A stretch of DNA of 64,000 bases from NCBI GenBank assembly GCA_965223435.1, contig CBDCWQ010000021.1, positions 1,178,001 to 1,242,000 of the forward strand, read 5' to 3'. Position 1 is the first letter of the stretch, and each line of letters begins with the position of its first letter. Shown in pieces: positions 36,919-44,526 of the stretch. This DNA comes from CBDCWQ01 sp965223435. GTDB lineage: Bacteria > Myxococcota > Kuafuiibacteriia > Kuafuiibacteriales > Kuafuiibacteriaceae. The notes beneath the pieces are model-generated. The model did not search any database, was not told the DNA's origin, and saw only the letters and a list, made by a program, of their open reading frames with translations. Position numbers and translations under genes: made by a program.

Positions 36919-37225
36919 CAAAGCAGGCCCCGGATTCAGCTCCCAAGGGCCCAATCCAAATAGGACATCAAGGTTTCTCGCGAGCGTTGCGCTCTCTGAG
37001 GCGAACCCAGTAGCGGCGCTCGGTCATCGTTCGCCCGTACGCCATCTGCACACACGGACGGAGTCCCCGACCGGCGGGATCCGCAGAAAAACCCAAGCGA
37101 ACAAGGGAGTTGGCTGCGCATTGAGGGGAATACGGGTCTGGCGTGGTCGGAATTTCGGCCGCTTTGTCACCGGAAATGAATAGCACCGCAGCGGGAGCCG
37201 ACGTAGCGGCAAATATCTTTGCAGC
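36919..37225 (-). pseudogene. Collapsed RHS gene remnant (3' and 5' ends joined)
   Basis: The first half matches the RHS gene's 3' end (30238-30360; YGRTMTERRYWVR resembles its C-terminus). From about 37050 it matches the RHS 5' end and upstream region (36292-36470; LPLRRLPLRCYSF and the start of the signal region). About 5.9 kb of coding sequence is missing. The order and orientation, peptidase end then inverted RHS, are those of the intact locus at 29.8-36.5 kb. This is a decayed tandem duplicate. Confidence 0.82.
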
Positions 37226-37270
37226 GATTTCGAGGTAGCCTGACTTCTTTCGCTTCGGTAACTAGAGGTT

Positions 37271-37813
37271 GTGCAGACCGAACTCGACATCGTTGCGGAC
37301 GTCAGCAACCGCCTGGAGAAATCGGAAATTCCCTTTATGCTGACCGGGTCGATGGCCATGAATTTCTATGCGACGCCGCGAATGACTCGGGACATCGACA
37401 TCGTCCTCGCGTTGGCACCCACTGATGTGACCGAATTCGTTTCGACTTTTTCGCCCGACTACGTCGTGTCGCTTGAGGTCGTACGGGAGGCAATCCGCCA
37501 CCAAGCGATGTTCAACCTCATCCATAGCGAGAGTGTTATCAAAGTTGATTTCGTCGTGCGCAAGAATTCGACATTTCGCAGAATGGAGTTTGAGCGTCGG
37601 CGGCAGGTGAAGATCAATGGATTCAAGACCTGGATAGTTAGCCTTGAGGACTTGATTCTTTCGAAGCTCGTATGGGCTCAGGACTCGCATTCTGAATATC
37701 AACTCAAGGACGTGAGGAATTTGCTTCTCGCCGGACCAGATGCAACTTATATTGAGTATTGGGCCCAGGAGCTTAACGTCAGTCGTTTACTTGAGGAGTG
37801 TCGAGGTGAATGA
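37271..37813 (+). CDS. Nucleotidyltransferase-fold protein (DUF6036/AbiEii-like), possible toxin
   Basis: The 180-residue protein has the pol-beta nucleotidyltransferase signature: GS at 26-27 in MLTGSMAMNFY, then RDIDIVL with Asp41 and Asp43, and a third Asp at 93 (KVDFVV). The set is complete, so catalysis is plausible. Proteins of this type occur as one half of two-gene modules, including AbiE-like and MNT systems. Start is GTG at 37271. It overlaps the small downstream gene by eight bases. Whether it acts as a toxin is inference from arrangement. Confidence 0.75.
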   Translation: MQTELDIVADVSNRLEKSEIPFMLTGSMAMNFYATPRMTRDIDIVLALAPTDVTEFVSTFSPDYVVSLEVVREAIRHQAMFNLIHSESVIKVDFVVRKNSTFRRMEFERRRQVKINGFKTWIVSLEDLILSKLVWAQDSHSEYQLKDVRNLLLAGPDATYIEYWAQELNVSRLLEECRGE

Positions 37814-38027
37814 CACATCGCCCGAAATCGAAAAACTCTATCGAGAGATGCTGATGAAGCGTTCGGGCGAAGAGCGTTTCCTGATGGGCTGCTCAATGTT
37901 TGAAACCGCACGAACGATGGTTTTGGCATCTCTTCCCAGTCACTTGTCTGAGGATGAACGACGCCGGCAGCTTTGTATTCGGTTATACGGCCGGGATCTC
38001 CTTTCTCTCGACTCTGAGGATCGTTGA
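37806..38027 (+). CDS. Small partner of the nucleotidyltransferase gene
   Basis: This 73-residue, mostly helical, charged protein includes SPEIEKLYREMLMKRSGEER. GTG at 37806 follows GGAG and overlaps the preceding gene, so the two are made together. Small proteins of this size and type are commonly paired with such nucleotidyltransferases. Antitoxin or adaptor function is possible. No DNA-binding motif is obvious. Confidence 0.65.
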   Translation: MNDTSPEIEKLYREMLMKRSGEERFLMGCSMFETARTMVLASLPSHLSEDERRRQLCIRLYGRDLLSLDSEDR

Positions 38028-38109
38028 CCCAAGAGAGAGAGCCGGCATCCAGATTTTGGACTGACCCAGTAACCTTGTTGCTCCGTACACCGGCGCCAAG
38101 AACCCACCG

Positions 38110-38159
38110 TCTATACATCAGCGAATACATGAACCGGCCTGGTATCAGGTGTGGCCACT
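38110..38159. repeat. R2 repeat, copy B
   Basis: This is the second copy of the sequence at 36559-36602, 50 bp long because of a 6-bp insertion. It lies in a 322-bp gap (38028-38349) between the nucleotidyltransferase pair and the beta-helix gene, where no other feature is visible. R2 copies bracket the RHS remnant and the gene pair. Confidence 0.75.
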
Positions 38160-38349
38160 TTGAGTGATGGCGCCTTACCTCAAACGGGCCAGCTAAATAT
38201 ACGAAATCAGGTCAAAAAACGCCAATCAGAGAAAGGCAACGAGGGAGTGCCAGCTTGCCCGACCCGTCCCAATTCACCAGTTCACTTGGATGGAACAAAA
38301 ATTGCCAAAGTCATCAGCAATGCAAATTTTTTTTAATGGTCTAGATCCC

Positions 38350-40461
38350 ATGAATCGCCCCAAGAAGAATCTAAACGCCCTCCTCTACCTTATGCTGTGC
38401 CGAACGGCGACCTGGTCAGCGGCCGTCAAGCTAGGGACGGTTTTCCCGTTGGTTGTCGCTGCGAGTTGCGGTCCCGGTTTGGATGCACTTAGGGATCAAA
38501 GCGACGACGAGTCTGCACTGATGACGCGTTCGTACGCCAATACCCCGGGTGATATGACCAGCACGGTCTTCAGTATGACGGCCGGTGGCGAAAGCATCCG
38601 CGTGATCGAGTCCGTACAGAAAGGGACTGTTCACTATGCACGCTTTTCGGCCTCTGGCAAAGTAGACTTCTCAATCACCGCGCCCGATACCATTACCAGC
38701 CATACGATTCATCCCAAGAGCAAGAACATCCCGTCCGTAGTAAACGGAAAGACTCTGACTTTTTCTTACGACACCCAACCTGGCTACTTTGTGATCGAGA
38801 TCAATGCCCTCGAAAAACTCCTCATCTTTATGGACCCGTTAGAAACGAATCCACCAAAGGCAAATGACACCAATGTCGTGAGGACCAGCAAATACGTCAC
38901 AGATCTCACCGGCTCCACGCTTGTCACCTCAGAGATTTTACAGGCCGCCAACGAAGTACGAAGAGATGCTACAAAGAATGTCCTATTCTTCGACAACGGC
39001 ACCTACCTGATAGAACACCTTATATTCGAAAATTTCGACAACATGACGATTTACCTGGACGACGGTGTCTTACTCAAACACGTTTCAACGTACAATCCAG
39101 ATAGCTTCGAGCCCACCAGCCCTAACTCCGCCGCGATGTTCATGTTGAGGAATTGTTCCAACGTGGCACTCAAAGGCCGTGGCGTCCTAGACTTCCAAGG
39201 CTACGAGTATGTCCACCTGAACCGCAATCCACTCGGGCCGCCCTATTTTCAAACTTTGCAGATCCTTTCCTCCAACGACATCAAAGTTCGAGGCATTACC
39301 TTGAGAAATGGCCGCGGCTTTCAGACCTATGTGTATCGAGCGACCAATTTCCTGATGGATAACACCAAAGCGCTGTCCGTTAAGCGCCACAACACCGATG
39401 GGTTCCATGTCAGAGCCGGGGATGGAATTGTTTTCCGAAATTCCTTCACCTTTGGCGGCGACGACAGTCTGCCGTTGTCGAGCGAGCATGCAGGCCCGAT
39501 CAATGAGGTTCTTTACGACAACAATTTTGGTTGGATCGACGGTGGCGAGTCAGGAAGCTTTGGCAATCCAATCCGAATTGGCTATGGACACTTCGATGAC
39601 TTGATTTCCAACATCAAGATCAAAAATTCGGATTTTTACCGCGGGGGTTCCGGTGGTGCTCCGAAGAACATCCTGATTCATCCGCAACATGGCGGCAGGT
39701 ATGAGAATATAGAAATCAGCGATTCCCATTTTGATGGAAACGTGGCAACGGCCAACGTCAGTCTTTCACCGGGAGAGGCCATAGGCGGCGAGTTTCTTTT
39801 AGCGAACCTAACTTTTAGTCGTGCTCTTTTGTCACAAATCTTAGGAAGGGATGAGTCAGCGCCCGTCGAGCGACTTACGATTAAGAATTGGTCTATGGCA
39901 GGCAGAAGACGTGTCGGTTTTTCGGATGCCCAAATCACCACTCACAACGTCAAGACCGCAAGTTTTGACGCCCCCGAGCTGAAGCCTCATGACAGTCCTA
40001 AAAGCACTTGGTCGGCTTCCCTCGATTTTGGTGGCACGCAGGGGGAGAATCAGTGGAGCTACCAGGAGTATGGCGGTGCGTACCACGATATGACCTGGCG
40101 TGCGGGCAATTCAACTTGGAAAGGCAATGCGACCTATTCATTGGTTTGGGCCGGCGGGCAACACCCCGACGGAGGCAGATGGTCTGTTCGCAAATGGGTA
40201 TGCCCACCAGGGTACAGCAACGCCGCGTTCTCGATTAAGGGAACCGCCAGTCACAAGAGTCTAGAAGGCGATGGGGTTCGGGTTAGAATTCTGAAAAATG
40301 GAACGGTGATTTGGGGAGAGCACACCATAAAGAACTCTTCTCAAAGCCACAATCTCGAAGAAGTCTTGAATAGTGGCGATGCCGTCTATTTTCAGGTTCA
40401 CCAAAACGGTACAGCCTCCCACGACGCGACCGGTTGGAGCCCTTCGATCGTCCCTCGTTGA
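38350..40461 (+). CDS. Beta-helix polysaccharide-degrading lipoprotein (GH28/GH49-like)
   Basis: The product is about 703 residues. An N-terminal export signal ends near VVAASC, a possible lipobox. Residues about 200-530 form a right-handed beta-helix pattern with KRHNTDGFHV and FGGDDSLPL, the N-D and D-D pairs typical of polygalacturonase-clan hydrolases. The cysteine after DD in GH28 is replaced, and an N-terminal beta domain (LLIFMDPLE) recalls dextranase-type GH49. The last 160 residues form a separate beta-sandwich-like module. Start is uncertain (ATG 38290 and 38320 also in frame). The polysaccharide is unknown. Confidence 0.78.
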   Translation: MNRPKKNLNALLYLMLCRTATWSAAVKLGTVFPLVVAASCGPGLDALRDQSDDESALMTRSYANTPGDMTSTVFSMTAGGESIRVIESVQKGTVHYARFSASGKVDFSITAPDTITSHTIHPKSKNIPSVVNGKTLTFSYDTQPGYFVIEINALEKLLIFMDPLETNPPKANDTNVVRTSKYVTDLTGSTLVTSEILQAANEVRRDATKNVLFFDNGTYLIEHLIFENFDNMTIYLDDGVLLKHVSTYNPDSFEPTSPNSAAMFMLRNCSNVALKGRGVLDFQGYEYVHLNRNPLGPPYFQTLQILSSNDIKVRGITLRNGRGFQTYVYRATNFLMDNTKALSVKRHNTDGFHVRAGDGIVFRNSFTFGGDDSLPLSSEHAGPINEVLYDNNFGWIDGGESGSFGNPIRIGYGHFDDLISNIKIKNSDFYRGGSGGAPKNILIHPQHGGRYENIEISDSHFDGNVATANVSLSPGEAIGGEFLLANLTFSRALLSQILGRDESAPVERLTIKNWSMAGRRRVGFSDAQITTHNVKTASFDAPELKPHDSPKSTWSASLDFGGTQGENQWSYQEYGGAYHDMTWRAGNSTWKGNATYSLVWAGGQHPDGGRWSVRKWVCPPGYSNAAFSIKGTASHKSLEGDGVRVRILKNGTVIWGEHTIKNSSQSHNLEEVLNSGDAVYFQVHQNGTASHDATGWSPSIVPR

Positions 40462-40497
40462 AGTGCTCGAAGCTCCGGGTTTGGGCCTCTCTTTGGC

Positions 40498-42198
40498 TTA
40501 TGCCGATCGGCGAATCAGCGTCAGAGCGGGCGAGTCCGGTCGCATGCGGTGGGGGAGGCTCAGGGTTTTTTGACGAAGGTCATCGATGTTTTCAGGCAAC
40601 TGGACCAAAAACCGGGCGGCGTGTTCCCGAAGAACGTGTTGGGCCCGTTCGTGGCAGGTTTTTCGTTCGGTTTCGAGCGTGTCCATGAGCGCTTTTCTCT
40701 GTTGGGTCGCGCCGGCTTTCTGGGCTGCGCGCAGAATTCGAGGGGTTCTGAGGAACGCGAGCAGATCACACAGGTCGTTGAGGTCTCCGAGCGCCGATTG
40801 GCTGACAAAGCATGCGCCCACAACTTCTGCCAGCCGAAGCTCGGGGAGCCCGTGGTCCAGGAGTTCGGAAGCGTAGCGCAGCCGCTTGATATGAATTCTG
40901 AGGTCGTGGTGCTCGTCGATGGCTCCAGGGTCGGCCATCGAAGGGACCAGGTTTCGAATTTTTTGAACTTGGCGGTCGAGGTGGCAGAGGCCGAGGCTAC
41001 CGAGGCTTCGCACCTTCTTCTTTTTTGGTCGCATGGCCAAAGCCAAGACCTCAAGGCCTTGGTTCAAAAGCTCGGCGTTTTCATAGTTTGTCGCCAATAT
41101 CCGGGCGGCGCGTCTTTGGCGAACCTCAACCAGCGCGACGCATTGGCTCAAGAAACGCTCAAGCGGGGCGTCGCCCGGCTGGTGGAGCGCCTTCAATTGG
41201 CCCCGGATCACGTCCGCAGTACGGCGGCGACCGAGGTTGCGGCCCAATTCCCGCAGATGGGATAGGGCGTTTCGGAGAGGCTCTGATGCGAGGAGCGGGC
41301 CTGCGATCTCGAGGGCGATGCGCAGTTTTCGGGTGCTCACGCGAACCGATTTTGTCAGCCGTTTGGCGATAATTCGTTCGCCCGACGGCGTCCGGTAGAC
41401 CTGTCGGATTCGTGGCACCAGCAGCCTGATGAGTCCTTCTTCGATGCCATCGGCGCGGGTAAACGGTCTTATGGGTTCAGGGCCTCGGCCGAGCAGGATC
41501 CGCTTGTACTTGATGGCGCCCGAGGCCGTCAGTTGTCCCTTCTTGAGGGCGGAATCGAGTTGGGCCAGTGTCTTGCGTAAACCATAGGGTGTGCGATGGA
41601 GCTCGATGCGGGGCGGTTTGCCGGGGTGGAGGAGGGCAAAAGAGGGGCGTGGATCTCCGCGTTTTTTGTTGCCCACCGAGCCCACGTTGACGAACAGCTG
41701 TCCGTGGATGCGTTGGACCCCGGGCTCTTCGCTGCTGCCGTATGCAATCACGTCGACGGTTTCGGGACTTGGCCCAGGGGTTTGGCCGCTGTTTGCGTCA
41801 TTTTCGACGGGGGGTCGACAGACGAGCCGCATGCTGATCCCCTCGAGATGGACGATTTTTTCCGTAGGGGCTGCTTGGAGGCGGTCCCGGGTGATGTCGT
41901 TTGCGAGCGTCCGGTTCAATTCGGTCCACTCTCTTCTTCGGGGTCGGCCGTCCCACCCCGGTTCGCCGAGGAACCAGCCGTCCCATGGTCCGCGAATGAA
42001 CTCGACGCCATGGTCTACGAGGAGTTCGATCACCGAACAGGGCGCGGGGCCTCGGCCCACGAGGTCACCCATCGCGAAGATTCTCTCGACATTCATTTCG
42101 TGAATGCGTTTCAAGACGGCGTGGAGTGCGGCATGATTGCCGTGAATCCCTGCGAGAAGAGCGATCGTCAACAGACAAAGAATACCGGTAAGCCCCAT
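40498..42198 (-). CDS. Metallophosphatase-like domain fused to a CHAD domain
   Basis: The 566-residue protein has an N-terminal YfcE/MJ0936-type phosphoesterase fold (GIHGNHAALHAVL, then AMGDLVGRGP, later FVNVGSVGN). Residues about 280-550 are a CHAD domain, a polyphosphate-associated helical domain, with RVSTRKLRIALE and DLRIHIKRLRYASELL. Several metal ligands are altered: the first Asp of DxHGN is Gly17, the GNHD position reads GPWD, and the GHTH box is missing. It may bind rather than hydrolyse a phosphate compound. It converges with the beta-helix gene and is divergent from rlmH. Confidence 0.82.
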   Translation of the reverse strand: MGLTGILCLLTIALLAGIHGNHAALHAVLKRIHEMNVERIFAMGDLVGRGPAPCSVIELLVDHGVEFIRGPWDGWFLGEPGWDGRPRRREWTELNRTLANDITRDRLQAAPTEKIVHLEGISMRLVCRPPVENDANSGQTPGPSPETVDVIAYGSSEEPGVQRIHGQLFVNVGSVGNKKRGDPRPSFALLHPGKPPRIELHRTPYGLRKTLAQLDSALKKGQLTASGAIKYKRILLGRGPEPIRPFTRADGIEEGLIRLLVPRIRQVYRTPSGERIIAKRLTKSVRVSTRKLRIALEIAGPLLASEPLRNALSHLRELGRNLGRRRTADVIRGQLKALHQPGDAPLERFLSQCVALVEVRQRRAARILATNYENAELLNQGLEVLALAMRPKKKKVRSLGSLGLCHLDRQVQKIRNLVPSMADPGAIDEHHDLRIHIKRLRYASELLDHGLPELRLAEVVGACFVSQSALGDLNDLCDLLAFLRTPRILRAAQKAGATQQRKALMDTLETERKTCHERAQHVLREHAARFLVQLPENIDDLRQKTLSLPHRMRPDSPALTLIRRSA

Positions 42199-42263
42199 TT
42201 TTTTGAATCATTAGCGTCTCTGTGTGCTTGTCGGCTGGGGTCATGAAGCGGGAGGGTGGGTGT

Positions 42264-42740
42264 GTGAAACTGCGTGTCATCAGTGTAGGGCGGAGTCGGT
42301 CGGATCCTATTTCCAGGGCGGTCGATGACTACGCTGAAAGGCTCTCTCACTACGTTTTTGTCGAGCAGATTGTGGTCAAAGAGGAGCCAGAGGGCTCCAA
42401 GACGCCGAAAGCTCAAATTCTTGGGGCGGAGGCGGGGCGCATCCAGAAGGCCGTTCCCCCAAAAAGCTGTGTTGTGGCGCTGGACGAGCGAGGGACGCCG
42501 TGGAGTTCGCAACAGCTGGCCGAGCAACTGGGGCGCTGGATGGGAGACGGGCGAGCCCAGTGGGTTGTTCTGGTCATTGGCGGGCCGAGCGGGCTCTCGC
42601 CAAGCCTTCTCAAGGGGGCGAACCACCAGTGGTCGTTGTCTCAACTCACACTTCCTCACCGTTTGGCGCGCTTGGTGGTGTTCGAGCAGCTCTATCGGGC
42701 GTGCACGATCTTGCGTGGGGAGCGTTATCATCGTGCATAG
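42264..42740 (+). CDS. rlmH: 23S rRNA pseudouridine-1915 N3-methyltransferase RlmH
   Basis: The 158-residue SPOUT methyltransferase has LRVISVGRSRSDPISRAVDDYAERL at the start, VALDERGTPWSSQQLA, VLVIGGPSGLS and SLSQLTLPHRLARLVVFEQLYRA at the SAM knot. It methylates Psi1915 in helix 69 of mature ribosomes. GTG at 42264 follows GGAGG and gives the usual length. Its stop lies inside the comF start region. Confidence 0.95.
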   Translation: MKLRVISVGRSRSDPISRAVDDYAERLSHYVFVEQIVVKEEPEGSKTPKAQILGAEAGRIQKAVPPKSCVVALDERGTPWSSQQLAEQLGRWMGDGRAQWVVLVIGGPSGLSPSLLKGANHQWSLSQLTLPHRLARLVVFEQLYRACTILRGERYHRA

Positions 42741-43404
42741 GCGCGATCGATGGGGTGCCGTCGGCCGGGATGGGTCATCGTCGCTGGCGCGCTTTTGCGA
42801 TCACGCGTTGAACCTGTTGTATCCCCCGCTGTGCACCGCGTGTCTTCATGTAGGACGTGCACCCTTTTGTCTTGGTTGTCAGGCGTTTGTGGAGTCTTCA
42901 GGTCCCTTTTTGGTGCACGGGGCCCGATCAGCGGTTGCCCTTTGGGTGTACGGCGGGCCTCTTAGGGAGGCCATCTACCGAATGAAGTATGGGGGGCGTC
43001 CGGAGTTGGCCTACAGCTTGGGGAGAGCGATGCGTGACGGGCTGCGTCATTTGCCCAAAGTCGATGTGGTGGTGCCGGTCCCCCTGTCAAAAACAAAGCT
43101 TCGCCAGCGGGGCTACAATCAGGCCCGTGAGCTTGCTCGGGGGCTCGATTTGCCGGTGGACCCATCTGGTCTTGTTCGGTTGCCAGGTCGACAACAACAA
43201 GTTGGGCTTGCTCGGAAAGCGCGCGCCTCGAATATCGCCTTTGCTTTTCGCGCTTCAAAACGGCTTTTTGGAAGGCAGGTGTTGGTGGTCGACGATGTTG
43301 TGACCACGGGGGCTACGGTGCGAAGTGCCGCCGAGGCCCTCCAACACGTGGGTGTGAAGGCTGTGGACGTACTCAGCTTAGCGAGAACAGAAGCACACAC
43401 ATAA
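42733..43404 (+). CDS. comF: ComF-family phosphoribosyltransferase-like protein
   Basis: The 223-residue product has an N-terminal zinc finger (CTACLHVGRAPFCLGC) and a PRPP-binding-type motif VLVVDDVVTTGAT. VVPVPLSKTKLRQRGYNQA is the ComF signature. ComF proteins help in DNA uptake or recycling of nucleic acid parts. GTG at 42733 overlaps rlmH by eight bases, with GGGAG upstream, so translation is coupled. Confidence 0.92.
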   Translation: MHRRDRWGAVGRDGSSSLARFCDHALNLLYPPLCTACLHVGRAPFCLGCQAFVESSGPFLVHGARSAVALWVYGGPLREAIYRMKYGGRPELAYSLGRAMRDGLRHLPKVDVVVPVPLSKTKLRQRGYNQARELARGLDLPVDPSGLVRLPGRQQQVGLARKARASNIAFAFRASKRLFGRQVLVVDDVVTTGATVRSAAEALQHVGVKAVDVLSLARTEAHT

Positions 43405-43974
43405 ACTTAAGCTTATGAAATTACAGAGATAATTTGTGTGAGGGGCGGCTCGCTTGATCACCGGTGGCCCCAAGAGAGCGGTCTTGGGGGGCAACATGGA
43501 TGCATGAACGCCAGCTACCGGTTGTTTGTCGTCACGTGTTCGTCTCAAGAGCGGCTCTGGGCACTCGAAATTTTTTTTTCTTTTTTTTCTTTTTTTTTTC
43601 GAAGGCAGATCACCATCCGTTCTAAGCCGTCTTTGCATGTGCGGATGGGCGTCAGGATGCACCAAGCCACCTACATCCGGATCCATCAACAACAGCCATT
43701 GTTACGCCTTCGTTGGGTTGTGTGGCTGAGTCGTCGCCGACGGTCGTTTTGCCTAAAAAACAGGGCATAAAGTGTGCTCATGGAGTTGGCTTTGATGGCT
43801 GAACGAGCGTCAACTGCGAGCGTCTAGGCATGGGTTGGTCTCCAAGATGGGGTGTCATTGAGTGGGCTTATTTTGGACCCCCCGGCGGTTGCGGCCGCGG
43901 TCGATTTTGAGTCGTATTTGATGTCTGAAGTGGCTTGATGACGTGCTCAGGGGTGTCTTCCTTGTTTCCTGTTG
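43405..43974. other. Long intergenic region after comF
   Basis: No convincing gene lies here. It contains a perfect hairpin with an 8-bp stem (CCCCAAGA/TCTTGGGG, 43468-43489), and a T-rich tract at 43571-43599. The open frames on both strands are low-complexity or unlike proteins. A small RNA or a long leader cannot be excluded. Confidence 0.5.
43571..43599 (+). repeat. Near-homopolymeric T tract
   Basis: Twenty-nine bases contain 27 T in three runs (9, 8 and 10) split by single C. It is flanked by CGAAA and TCGAAG. It is far from either gene and is not attached to a stem that would make a standard terminator. It should be rigid, bent DNA and prone to slippage. Confidence 0.85.
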
Positions 43975-44003
43975 TTGACATCGTCTCTTTGCGTTCGTAC
44001 ATT
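43975..44003 (+). promoter_or_regulatory. Sigma-70-type promoter of the H1-like gene
   Basis: TTGACA at 43975-43980 is a perfect -35 hexamer. After a 17-bp spacer, TACATT at 43998-44003 is a good -10. The predicted start near 44010 leaves a leader of about 38 bases with an AAGAGAGG ribosome site before ATG 44048. Confidence 0.75.
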
Positions 44004-44047
44004 TCATCCATCTTTCGCCTCAACCAGAGGTAAAGAGAGGTTTACGG

Positions 44048-44437
44048 ATGGCAGCTAGAAAGAAAACAACCAGAAAGAAGTCGACCAAAAAGAGGGCCGC
44101 AAAGAAGACGACCACGAAGCGGAAGACCACGAAACGGAAGGCTACAGCCAAGAAGACTGCAGCGAAGAAAACAACCAAACGTAAGGCAACCAAGCGCAAG
44201 GCCACGAAGCGTAAGGCCACCAAGCGTAAGACAACCAAACGCAAGGCCACCAAACGCAAGGCCACCAAGCGTAAGACAACCAAGCGTAAGACAACCAAGC
44301 GCAAAGCCACCAAACGGAAGGCGACCAAGCGTAAGACAACCAAACGCAAGGCCACCAAGCGCAAGGCCACCAAGCGTAAGACGACCAAGCGCAAGGCCAC
44401 CAAACGCAAAGGGGCTCGGCGCAAAAAGAAGGCCTAG
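44048..44437 (+). CDS. Lysine-rich histone H1-like DNA-binding protein
   Basis: The 129-residue protein is almost entirely Lys, Thr, Arg and Ala. It starts MAARKKTTRKKSTKK and then has 16 copies of the pentad K(A/T)TKR at residues 41-120. There is no globular domain. This is the composition of the C-terminal tail of eukaryotic H1 and of bacterial Hc1/Hc2-like and AlgP-type proteins. It should bind DNA without sequence specificity and compact the nucleoid. It is a single-gene unit with its own promoter and a strong terminator. Confidence 0.88.
   Translation: MAARKKTTRKKSTKKRAAKKTTTKRKTTKRKATAKKTAAKKTTKRKATKRKATKRKATKRKTTKRKATKRKATKRKTTKRKTTKRKATKRKATKRKTTKRKATKRKATKRKTTKRKATKRKGARRKKKA
44168..44407 (+). 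repeat. 15-bp tandem repeat inside the H1-like gene
   Basis: Sixteen in-frame 15-bp units of the form AAG-CGY-AAG-RCN-ACC encode K(A/T)TKR. Copy number can change by slippage without breaking the frame, so protein length may vary between strains. Confidence 0.9.
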
Positions 44438-44467
44438 GGTCTTTTTTAGAATCGATCGTATATGTTC

Positions 44468-44505
44468 ACGGCCCGCCCTCTTCGGAGGTGCGGGCCGTTC
44501 TCGTT
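44468..44505 (+). terminator. Intrinsic terminator after the H1-like gene
   Basis: A 9-bp GC-rich stem (ACGGCCCGC with GCGGGCCGT) is extended by CCTC-TTCG-GAGG with one bulged T, giving a stable UUCG-capped hairpin. It is followed by TTCTCGTTTT. Confidence 0.8.
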
Positions 44506-44526
44506 TTGGAGCCTCGTGAGGCCCTT

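Noticed and set aside
43438..43770. Open frames across the T-rich tract
   Set aside because: They exist only because the T tract has no stops in two frames; the rest is not protein-like.
44168..44407. Regular short repeats that could suggest a CRISPR array
   Set aside because: Units are contiguous 15-bp coding repeats without unique spacers and encode K(A/T)TKR.
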